Shown here one piece after another: positions 1-5,819 of a stretch of DNA of 14,067 nt. A program made the translations under genes and the position numbers. This DNA is from Parapedobacter deserti (GTDB taxonomy: Bacteria > Bacteroidota > Bacteroidia > Sphingobacteriales > Sphingobacteriaceae). Within the stretch, counting starts at the first letter, position 1, and every line of letters starts with the position of its first letter. The notes below the pieces were generated by a model that had not been told where the DNA came from, did not search any database, and saw only the letters and a list, made by a program, of their open reading frames with translations. The DNA lies in contig NZ_JBHRTA010000014.1 in the NCBI RefSeq assembly GCF_042646065.1, positions 1 to 14,067 on the forward strand. Direction: 5' to 3'.

Positions 1-1
1 T

Positions 2-115
2 GCCCAGGGCTACGGGGAGACACGGCTGGTGAACGGATGCAGCAACGGTGTTCCCTGCTCGCGCGAGCAGCACCAGGCCAACAGGCGGACTGAAGTGACC
101 GTGCTGGAATACTGA
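2..115 (+). CDS. OmpA-family outer-membrane protein, C-terminal end only (partial at left edge)
   Basis: Thirty-seven codons are visible before the TGA at 113-115. They read AQGYGETRLVNGCSNGVPCS and then a stretch containing EQHQANRRTEV. This is the typical end of a Bacteroidota OmpA C-terminal peptidoglycan-binding domain: GYGE.RLVN, a Cys pair (NGCxNGVPC), then the HQxNRRTEV motif whose Arg residues belong to the peptidoglycan-binding site. The protein would be outer-membrane or periplasmic and anchor to the cell wall. In this phylum such genes commonly follow PorP/SprF genes and large T9SS adhesins, as in the second cassette at the right end of this window. The start and the rest of the protein lie outside the window. 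The family call rests on this short tail alone, but the motif is distinctive. Confidence 0.85.
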   Translation, partial: AQGYGETRLVNGCSNGVPCSREQHQANRRTEVTVLEY

Positions 116-204
116 AAATAATTCACTAACTTAACTACAAGATTTTCTTAGCGGTAAGCTAATAAATAGGCACTGCAACAGACAATTTAATAGAGCTGAT
201 AACG

Positions 205-1185
205 CTATTTTTCAGCAGTCGGTGTAAACCGCTGTACGGCGTTATCATAGGGGGCTAGCGTTTGCAGGTAATCAAAAATTGAAGCCAGATCGTTTTCAGT
301 CATGCCAGCATACATACCCCAAGGCATGAGCGTTTGAAAGTCGCCGCGTTTAATAGCGGTATACGTGTATGTCGAGTCTGCATATACCTTAAAACGCTGC
401 ACGAAGGCATCACGGGTGAAATGTTTTAAGCCTGTTTCATGTGGCGTTAAATTGGCGGAACGCACCACGCTGCCATCGGGAAAACCGAATTCGCGGCCAC
501 CGCCGCCCATGGGGCCCACAAAGCTACCTTTTTCAAACTTCGTATGGCAATCGCCGCACGCAGCTGCCGTAAAAAGATACTTCCCATGACTTAGACGGTC
601 TTGTTCAGATGGTTTGGCTGAAAATTCCGCTTTTTGCGGCATGGTTCGCATAATTAAATTTACCGGAAAATCGGCCTTGGATTTAGGATGGTCAGTTTCA
701 ACCGGCTTCAGTGTACGGAGATAAGCTATCACTGCTTCGATATCTGCAGCGTCGACCTTGCCGTAACTGTGATAAGGCATTACGGGAAAAATAGGCTCGC
801 CGTCTCGCTTCACACCGGTGGTAATGAGCCGGAAAAGTTCACCGTCAGTCCACTCGCCGATGCCATACGGCGTTATGTTTGCCGATATAAACCGGCCCGG
901 AAATCCTAATGAATGGTCGAAAACCTCACCTCCTGTAAACTCCGTGCCCGAATGAGGAGGCCCGGCAAATAAGGAGAAGTCTCTTTTCGAATGGCAGTCT
1001 GCACACAGCATGACATGATAGGCAAGGTATCTTCCTCTTTCTATTTTTTCGGGTGTTGAAACGATTTCCAAGTGAGGGGCATCGCCAACACTGGGTAACG
1101 CAAAAGAAAGGTAGCAAACAATAATAATGATAGCAAGTGCAGCACCTGCCAGCACATACGTAGAAATTTTCAAGATTTTAGTCAT
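205..1185 (-). CDS. Membrane-anchored diheme c-type cytochrome
   Basis: The 326-residue protein has one N-terminal membrane helix (about residues 8-30) and two heme c attachment motifs: CADCH (61-65) and CGDCH (210-214). Each begins a cytochrome c domain of about 140 residues (about 48-162 and 198-312), with matching GRYL / GKYL lead-ins and SANITP / SANLTP motifs. Candidate distal heme ligands are Met136 (VMPYH) and Met287 (LMPWG). The likely role is periplasmic electron transfer, with the helix serving as an uncleaved anchor or signal. An in-frame TTG at 1206 would add seven residues, but the ATG at 1185 is preferred because the TTG overlaps a promoter-like box. The gene lies 42 bases downstream of an AraC-type regulator on the same strand, so co-transcription is likely. 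The redox partner is unknown. Confidence 0.9.
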   Translation of the reverse strand: MTKILKISTYVLAGAALAIIIIVCYLSFALPSVGDAPHLEIVSTPEKIERGRYLAYHVMLCADCHSKRDFSLFAGPPHSGTEFTGGEVFDHSLGFPGRFISANITPYGIGEWTDGELFRLITTGVKRDGEPIFPVMPYHSYGKVDAADIEAVIAYLRTLKPVETDHPKSKADFPVNLIMRTMPQKAEFSAKPSEQDRLSHGKYLFTAAACGDCHTKFEKGSFVGPMGGGGREFGFPDGSVVRSANLTPHETGLKHFTRDAFVQRFKVYADSTYTYTAIKRGDFQTLMPWGMYAGMTENDLASIFDYLQTLAPYDNAVQRFTPTAEK

Positions 1186-1203
1186 CAGTGTTATATAGAT
1201 AGG

Positions 1204-1211
1204 CAAAAATA
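1204..1211 (-). promoter_or_regulatory. Possible -7 box ahead of the diheme cytochrome gene
   Basis: On the minus strand this reads TATTTTTG, matching the Bacteroidota -7 consensus TAnnTTTG. It would give a very short leader before the ATG at 1185. No clear TTTG -33 box is seen 19-21 bases upstream, and the gene may simply be read through from the regulator ending at 1228. This is therefore a weak call. Confidence 0.25.
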
Positions 1212-1227
1212 GTTTTTGTGCCCATCG

Positions 1228-2073
1228 TTAAGCTGTGATAATATCGGAAAGACCTTCGTTTTTTTCGGCTGATGCGGATCTGTACGTCGTTGGAGAGCAG
1301 CCGATGTGCTTTTTACAGAATGTACTGAAATAATCCGGGGAAGAAAAGCCCAAATGAAAGCTGATTTCTTTTACCGTTTTGTCGGAAAATTTCAGCTGCC
1401 GCCGCGCATGTATGGTAAGCTGTTCGATGATTAGGCTTTTAGCGGTCATCTGAAGGACATCCTGGGTACATTCATTCAGGTATTTCGACGAAATGTTTAG
1501 TAAATAAGCATAATCATTTACGTCATGGAGTTCGTTAATTTTTGATGCTAGTAGCTTTTTGTACTTATAAATTAGCGCATCCTTTGCTCGCGGATTGCCT
1601 ATCGCGGACATAAATTTGCACAGCTGGTCGCAATAACTGAACAGTGTGCAGACCAAGCCACGGAGGGCCTCTTCTTTATGTATTAGCTGGGTGGTGAGCA
1701 ATTCATCGATCAACTCCAGGATGGTCAGTAGCCTTGCTTCAATGGCGGGATTCACCGGTGAGCAATTGACGCTGTGCGGTTGTAGCACACACAAATCGTT
1801 CACTTTCATCCTGCTCAACAACGGATCCGCCAAGAAAGTCTCGGTTAGGAACATCGCGTACCCTGCCGAAACGGAACCAGCGGTTTTTGCAACTTTCCAC
1901 TGAAAGGCAGGGCCTAGAAAGAACATACTGTTGGCTACATGCTGATGTGGCATGCCATCGATAAGTAAGGCCGCTGCGGTGCTGGTGGTCCAGATGAACG
2001 AATAATAGTGGCCTTTTAGATTCGAAGTTTCGTGTTGATCCAACTTTGTGATCTTAATATGTTTCTCCAACAT
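1228..2073 (-). CDS. AraC-family transcriptional regulator (soluble)
   Basis: A 281-residue protein with the usual AraC layout. The N-terminal half (about 1-165) is a ligand-sensing-type region with no membrane helix. The C-terminal half (about 170-266) is the double helix-turn-helix DNA-binding domain. The first HTH is around 184-205 (DVNDYAYLLNISSKYLNE). The second is around 232-255 (VKEISFHLGFSSPDYFSTF) and ends in the family signature KKHIGCSPTTYR (254-265). The length is normal for the family. The ATG at 2073 is the natural start; no Shine-Dalgarno is evident, which is common in this phylum. A promoter-like TAGCTTTG box lies 43 bases upstream. Its nearest downstream gene is the diheme cytochrome, which may be its target or simply its operon partner; the effector cannot be inferred. 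Confidence 0.92.
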   Translation of the reverse strand: MLEKHIKITKLDQHETSNLKGHYYSFIWTTSTAAALLIDGMPHQHVANSMFFLGPAFQWKVAKTAGSVSAGYAMFLTETFLADPLLSRMKVNDLCVLQPHSVNCSPVNPAIEARLLTILELIDELLTTQLIHKEEALRGLVCTLFSYCDQLCKFMSAIGNPRAKDALIYKYKKLLASKINELHDVNDYAYLLNISSKYLNECTQDVLQMTAKSLIIEQLTIHARRQLKFSDKTVKEISFHLGFSSPDYFSTFCKKHIGCSPTTYRSASAEKNEGLSDIITA

Positions 2074-2116
2074 GGTTTCGGAAGATAAGTTGCTAGGTTG
2101 TTGTTTGCTGTCTAGG

Positions 2117-2124
2117 CAAAGCTA
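2117..2124 (-). promoter_or_regulatory. Candidate Bacteroidota -7 box for the AraC/cytochrome transcript
   Basis: The minus strand reads TAGCTTTGC, a full match to the TAnnTTTGC -7 consensus of the Bacteroidota primary sigma factor. A T-rich CTTTTC segment lies about 18-23 bases upstream, where the TTTG-type -33 box is expected. Transcription would begin near 2110, leaving a leader of about 37 bases before the ATG at 2073. The position between the HAD gene and the regulator suggests the regulator is transcribed independently of the HAD gene. Confidence 0.45.
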
Positions 2125-2185
2125 TGAAATTTTTGCATATGAAAAGAGGTCTGTTGATTGACGTGATAATAGATCGTTGTACCGG

Positions 2186-2845
2186 CTAAGCCGGCAGTCT
2201 TCCATCGTTTAACCAGGTTTTAAAATCGTCCACCGCATAAAACAATGCGTCAGGCTGCATCGCTTCCAGTGCCTTAGCATCGGTAGTTTCCGCCCATGCG
2301 GCGCCAATCACTGCGATGCCCGCTTCTCTGGCTGCCGAGACGTCACTTGGGGCGTCTCCCACATAGATGACCTGGCTTTTATCTTTAATCGAAAGCGTTT
2401 TCAGCACTTTTCGTATACCCTGTGCTTTTACCGGTCCAGCGGGGGATCCTGTTTCGATCACTTGAAAAAATCGGGTCAGACCGAAGTGTTCCAGCGAAAT
2501 TTTTGTACTTACCGGCCCTTTGCCGGTCACCATGGCGAGCGCCACGCCGCGTAAGGTAAGTATGTCGAGCAAATCTGCTATGCCAGTGAATGCAGTAGGA
2601 CACATATCGTGCAATACTCGGTAATGCCTCAAATAATCAGCTATCCCTTGCTCATAGTGGTTAGGTGCAAGCGACATGATTGTGCCCTCTTCTGATGGGC
2701 CGAAAGTGGCAATGATCTCCGCATCCGAAACTGCTCTATTTGCAAGGGGCTCTATCGAAGCCCGGAAAGCGCTAATGCATAACGGCAATGTGTTGGCGAG
2801 TGTGCCATCCAAGTCAAAGATTACGGACCTTATTGTTTTTTGCAT
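2186..2845 (-). CDS. HAD-superfamily hydrolase, phosphoglycolate-phosphatase-like
   Basis: This 219-residue protein carries all four HAD motifs in order. Motif I is DLDGT (11-15), with Asp11 as nucleophile and Asp13 as acid/base. Motif II is VTGK, with Thr107. Motif III is Lys140 in GPVKAQG. Motif IV is GDAPSD (163-168), with Asp164 and Asp168 as Mg2+ ligands. A helical cap lies between motifs I and II (about 17-85). This is the Gph/PGMB-like C1-cap subfamily, soluble cytosolic phosphatases of small phosphorylated metabolites; the exact substrate cannot be read from sequence. The ATG at 2845 gives a standard family start (MQKTIRSVIFDLDGTL). It is on the same strand as the downstream AraC gene but separated by 112 bases and a promoter-like box, so it is probably a separate unit. 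Confidence 0.93.
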   Translation of the reverse strand: MQKTIRSVIFDLDGTLANTLPLCISAFRASIEPLANRAVSDAEIIATFGPSEEGTIMSLAPNHYEQGIADYLRHYRVLHDMCPTAFTGIADLLDILTLRGVALAMVTGKGPVSTKISLEHFGLTRFFQVIETGSPAGPVKAQGIRKVLKTLSIKDKSQVIYVGDAPSDVSAAREAGIAVIGAAWAETTDAKALEAMQPDALFYAVDDFKTWLNDGRLPA

Positions 2846-3193
2846 GGCGAAATATAATCAAATTCGAATTTCAATAAATAGAAAAAGTTATAAACGCTGC
2901 TAAATTGGAATTTAGTTGATAATCAAGAAAGCACCTTGCATATATAGGCTACTGAAACGAGTACTTCAAATTTTTACGAATAAAAAACATAAAAAAATTT
3001 CTATACGAGTAGAAAAACGTGGTCAATATTTTCCGTAGAATACGATTGACCGGTGTCTTTCTATCAGGTAGCTTTGCGTCCGAAGTGTTTTTTATTTTTC
3101 GGCTCGCACAGCAGTTTCGGCACTAAGGCGGCTACCTCGACGGTTCTGGTCGGTGCAACGCGTACTGTAACATCATTAACTGGGAGGCAAATG

Positions 3194-3253
3194 TGCCGAA
3201 CGCACAGCGGTTGGTTATACCCAACCTCGCCTTCAAGGTACAGGTGTTCGGCA
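3194..3253. repeat. Nested inverted repeats in the intergenic island
   Basis: An outer 8-base perfect inverted repeat, TGCCGAAC (3194-3201) with GTTCGGCA (3246-3253), encloses a perfect 6-base hairpin GGTTGG (3209-3214) / CCAACC (3221-3226) with loop TTATAC, and a small CCTT/AAGG hairpin near 3230-3237. Together these could fold into a branched (three-way) structure in RNA, or a cruciform in DNA. There is no T-run after it, so it does not look like an intrinsic terminator. Function is unknown. Confidence 0.4.
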
Positions 3254-3385
3254 AGGCTGTACTATTACCGATAACCACTTACGACATTTGTAAAAAAAAC
3301 ACAATATTTGTAAACAAATTAGTAACGACTGCATTGAACTGTGTTATGAGTTACGTAAGATACCTTAGCTTAAAATGAAAGAAAT

Positions 3386-3415
3386 TTTGTCTTGTATCAT
3401 CGCCATGTATGTTGA
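3386..3415 (+). promoter_or_regulatory. Possible promoter for the membrane AraC pair
   Basis: A TTTG at 3386-3389 is followed after 18 bases by TATGTTGA (3408-3415), a partial match to TAnnTTTG. Spacing is close to the 19-21 bases expected for Bacteroidota promoters. Transcription would start near 3420, about 40 bases before the ATG at 3461. The -7 match is imperfect, so this is tentative. Confidence 0.25.
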
Positions 3416-3460
3416 TGACACTTTTTTAGAAAGGACGGCAAAGTAAGGCGATCTGAGTTT

Positions 3461-4552
3461 ATGGAAGAACTATTCGTTTCTGCTATACTGATCTATACCC
3501 TGATATCTTGCGGTTGTTTTTTGTTAACGTTTTTCCGAGCCCGTAAGCACCCCTACCGATTCTTGGTCATCGGTTCTTGGACGATGTGTGCGCACATCGT
3601 TTATAAGTTGATATGGATTGTAGCCGCAGACAAAGGACAATATGAACTCCCTGTGCCTTTCGGGTTGGCATATTCGATGTTGCTTTACCTGTTCGCGCAT
3701 GCATATTACCAAATGAAAACGGTATCACGCTGGCAAATGTTATGCTTCTCTTCACCGTTTTGCCTGCATTTAGTGCTTTTTGTCATCGCCTGGCTGCGGC
3801 CCCAGGAAAGTGGATGGGCAATAGGTTATTCTTCTGTTTACTATGCGTCATGTATCTTGTCGTTGCTGGTTTATGCTACCATGACCGTACGGCTTTATAG
3901 CCGTTCTAAAAGGCCGCCGACGCCAACAGATGTCCTTATCCGACAGCTAACGTTGCTCTATTTTGGGCTAGTTGTACTGACTTACTTAGTTTTATATGAA
4001 CTCCACGCCGGAGGTAGCGGTATGGGATTCGAAGTGAGACCAATGGTATTCCTTTTCCTAGCCATCGGATTCGCATTGGTGCTGAAGTATCGATTGACAC
4101 GGGGTGTCCCTATCGTGGATGTGAAGGCACGGCTTATCGATGAAGATAATGCTGGGTTAGCTGATGCCACTGTCTCGGAGCTGCCTAGCGGATTAGTACA
4201 GCATATGGCCGACGTCATTGACAAAGAGTTGATCCAGTCGAAGCTATTCTTAAATCCAGCAGTATCGCTTGATATGCTTTCTCAGCGTACATCTATCCCA
4301 CGCCACCAACTGACACAAGTGTTCAACAGGTACTATAAGAAAGCCTTTTATTCATTTATCGCCGCTGCACGTACGGAATATGCGATAACCCGTATTCCGG
4401 AAATGGGGGATACCATCACGCTGGATTCGCTGTCCTACGAGTGCGGCTTTAACTCAAAAACCTCATTTAATAGATACTTTAAAGAGTATACTGGCATGAC
4501 ACCCTCGGAATATCGATCGATAGCTAATCAAATGCTACACATACAGCAGTGA
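3461..4552 (+). CDS. Membrane-embedded AraC-family regulator, first of a pair
   Basis: A 363-residue protein in two parts. Residues 1-210 contain about seven hydrophobic helices (roughly 5-25, 34-54, 66-84, 93-111, 125-144, 162-181, 193-209). After a linker, residues 245-353 form an AraC-type DNA-binding domain: first HTH around 268-290 (LDMLSQRTSIPRHQLTQVF), second around 318-340 (LDSLSYECGFNSKTSFNRYF), closing with KEYTGMTPSEYR. Such 7TM-AraC fusions occur in Bacteroidota and are presumed to sense envelope or membrane signals while contacting DNA from the inner membrane. No ligand is known to me. The TGA overlaps the GTG of the next gene by 4 bases (GTGA), indicating translational coupling. 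Together the pair lies directly upstream of the giant adhesin operon, a plausible target (inference). Confidence 0.88.
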   Translation: MEELFVSAILIYTLISCGCFLLTFFRARKHPYRFLVIGSWTMCAHIVYKLIWIVAADKGQYELPVPFGLAYSMLLYLFAHAYYQMKTVSRWQMLCFSSPFCLHLVLFVIAWLRPQESGWAIGYSSVYYASCILSLLVYATMTVRLYSRSKRPPTPTDVLIRQLTLLYFGLVVLTYLVLYELHAGGSGMGFEVRPMVFLFLAIGFALVLKYRLTRGVPIVDVKARLIDEDNAGLADATVSELPSGLVQHMADVIDKELIQSKLFLNPAVSLDMLSQRTSIPRHQLTQVFNRYYKKAFYSFIAAARTEYAITRIPEMGDTITLDSLSYECGFNSKTSFNRYFKEYTGMTPSEYRSIANQMLHIQQ

Positions 4553-5670
4553 TATCTTCCTACATATTGGTGGCCGTCATCTGTGTATCCTTGCTCGCAG
4601 TTAACATCAGTGTACAGGCAGGCCTGCGCAGTGCAATGGACCGATATCTCCGTATTTTTCTTGGATGCTTGGCACTGCACGCTACGCACGCCTGGCTTGT
4701 ACGTGTCTATTTCCCAAGCAATATGCGGTTGGATTATCTCGCCCCGTACGGGTTATTGTATGGCCCTTTCCTGTATTTCGCCTACCAAGTGGCAGCCGGA
4801 TTACCACTTAAAATCAAGCAGCTGCTACTTCATGCCCTTCCTTTCTTTATTTTTCTGTTAAGCTATATCCTTTGGCTGATCTTCCCCTCATTAAGTGAGC
4901 ATTACACACGTATCTTAATCCTAAGCTTATACGGAACCCTGTCGCTCTCGTTTTTTCTATATGCGATGTGGGCGCTGTTTTTCAGAAGTTCAAGCGCCGT
5001 TGCCACCCGCAATGAAGACGTGCGGATGGTTTCGGTCATGGCTATAGTTCTCGCGTTTATAGCAGTGGTTTTCCTGGTATTTACTTACTCCGGTTTTGCA
5101 AATGGATATTTCCAGTCCCGTTTTAAGGGCGCTGTTGTCTTTTTAACGATGTTGAGCGCCGCGGTTATTTTGTTTTCCGCTATTGTGAAGCGGGTCATAA
5201 GCAAGCCGCATGTTCAAGATAAGACCGATTCAGCAGAGAAGCAGGTTGCTACGCCATCCGTAGCGGCTTTGACACCGGATAAAGGCGAGGAGAAGCAGGA
5301 GGTAAGATACCAAAAATCAGCCATCCCGACGGAGCAGTTGATTGTCTACGAGGCACAGTTGCGGAATTTGGTTGAGACTGATAAGGTTTACCTAGATGAT
5401 AGTCTTTCCCTGGCATCGTTGGCACAACACCTGAAAATCCCCAAACACCACTTGTCACAGGTGTTTTCCGTCCGGATAGGCAAGAATTTCAACACATACA
5501 TCAACGAGCACCGGATAAACCATTCCATTGTGCTGATGCGCGCTCATCCCGAAATGAGTATCACCGAAATCTTCCTGGGTAGCGGTTTTACAGCAAAAGC
5601 TTCGTTCAATCGATACTTCAAGCAATTTCAGGGATGTACACCGACAGCATACCGCACTGGTGTTCGATAG
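4549..5670 (+). CDS. Membrane-embedded AraC-family regulator, second of a pair
   Basis: A 373-residue protein with the same plan as its upstream neighbour. About seven membrane helices span residues 4-213 (roughly 4-23, 35-55, 67-85, 92-112, 121-143, 162-181, 195-213). A charged, probably disordered linker follows (217-258), then an AraC DNA-binding domain: HTH around 285-307 (LASLAQHLKIPKHHLSQVF) and 336-358 (SITEIFLGSGFTAKASFNRY), ending KQFQGCTPTAYR. The GTG start at 4549 is chosen because it overlaps the previous stop by 4 bases and retains the first helix; the next ATG (Met30, at 4636) would delete that helix. Both DNA-binding domains share the SFNRYFK signature, so the two genes look like diverged paralogues that may form a heterodimer (inference). 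The gene is followed within 20 bases by a strong terminator. Confidence 0.87.
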   Translation: MISSYILVAVICVSLLAVNISVQAGLRSAMDRYLRIFLGCLALHATHAWLVRVYFPSNMRLDYLAPYGLLYGPFLYFAYQVAAGLPLKIKQLLLHALPFFIFLLSYILWLIFPSLSEHYTRILILSLYGTLSLSFFLYAMWALFFRSSSAVATRNEDVRMVSVMAIVLAFIAVVFLVFTYSGFANGYFQSRFKGAVVFLTMLSAAVILFSAIVKRVISKPHVQDKTDSAEKQVATPSVAALTPDKGEEKQEVRYQKSAIPTEQLIVYEAQLRNLVETDKVYLDDSLSLASLAQHLKIPKHHLSQVFSVRIGKNFNTYINEHRINHSIVLMRAHPEMSITEIFLGSGFTAKASFNRYFKQFQGCTPTAYRTGVR

Positions 5671-5686
5671 AAAGAGTTCGGGGATC

Positions 5687-5738
5687 ACGTCTCAACGGAT
5701 TGGGTTGGCTGACATCCCAAGTATTTGAGACGTTTTTT
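5687..5738 (+). terminator. Rho-independent terminator after the AraC pair
   Basis: A perfect 9-base stem, ACGTCTCAA (5687-5695) with TTGAGACGT (5725-5733), encloses a second short stem TTGGG/CCCAA, and is followed at once by six T (5733-5738). This is the classic layout of an intrinsic terminator. It begins 16 bases after the stop of the second regulator gene. It would separate the regulator transcript from the adhesin operon, so the adhesin should have its own promoter between about 5740 and 5819. Confidence 0.75.
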
Positions 5739-5749
5739 CCGCTGCTTCG

Positions 5750-5767
5750 CCAGATGTTTGCATCTGG
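5750..5767 (+). repeat. Hairpin in the adhesin leader region
   Basis: A perfect 7-base inverted repeat, CCAGATG (5750-5756) / CATCTGG (5761-5767), with a TTTG loop and no following T-run. It lies between the terminator and the adhesin ATG at 5820. It could be an operator-like dyad or a structured 5' leader. I see no good TAnnTTTG -7 box here, so the adhesin promoter is not identified. Confidence 0.4.
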
Positions 5768-5819
5768 AAATTGGTCTAATGGCCTTGCATTCTGCTGTGG
5801 AATTACATACCCATATAAT

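Larger units (their letters stand above)
2846..3460. other. 615-base intergenic region with no convincing gene; AT-rich with a GC-rich island
   Basis: This divergent gap lies between the HAD gene (minus) and the first membrane AraC gene (plus). Counted samples show about 22% GC at 2941-3000, 55% at 3181-3240 and 30% at 3301-3360. The central island (about 3050-3270) is open for about 70 codons in more than one frame, but none of the translations is recognisable. A short reading frame at 3193-3378 (GTG start, 61 codons) has a GGGAGG 5 bases upstream, yet its product resembles nothing I know. The island could be an old insertion remnant, a non-coding RNA locus or a decayed gene. Confidence 0.6.

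Noticed and set aside
148..162. TTAGC/GCTAA hairpin between the converging OmpA tail and cytochrome gene as a terminator
   Set aside because: Only a 5-base AT-rich stem with no T-run on either strand.
2182..2194. CCGGC/GCCGG hairpin at the stop codon of the HAD gene as a terminator
   Set aside because: Short stem with a 3-base loop and no T-run downstream on the minus strand.
3053..3378. Two small plus-strand reading frames (3053-3274 and 3193-3378) as genes
   Set aside because: Overlapping in different frames, translations unrecognisable, rare starts. Only the GGGAGG before 3193 hints at translation, so the region is described as intergenic.
5634..5819. Upstream extension of the adhesin frame starting at 5634
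   Set aside because: It overlaps the end of the AraC gene and passes through an intrinsic terminator. The ATG at 5820 begins a proper signal peptide.
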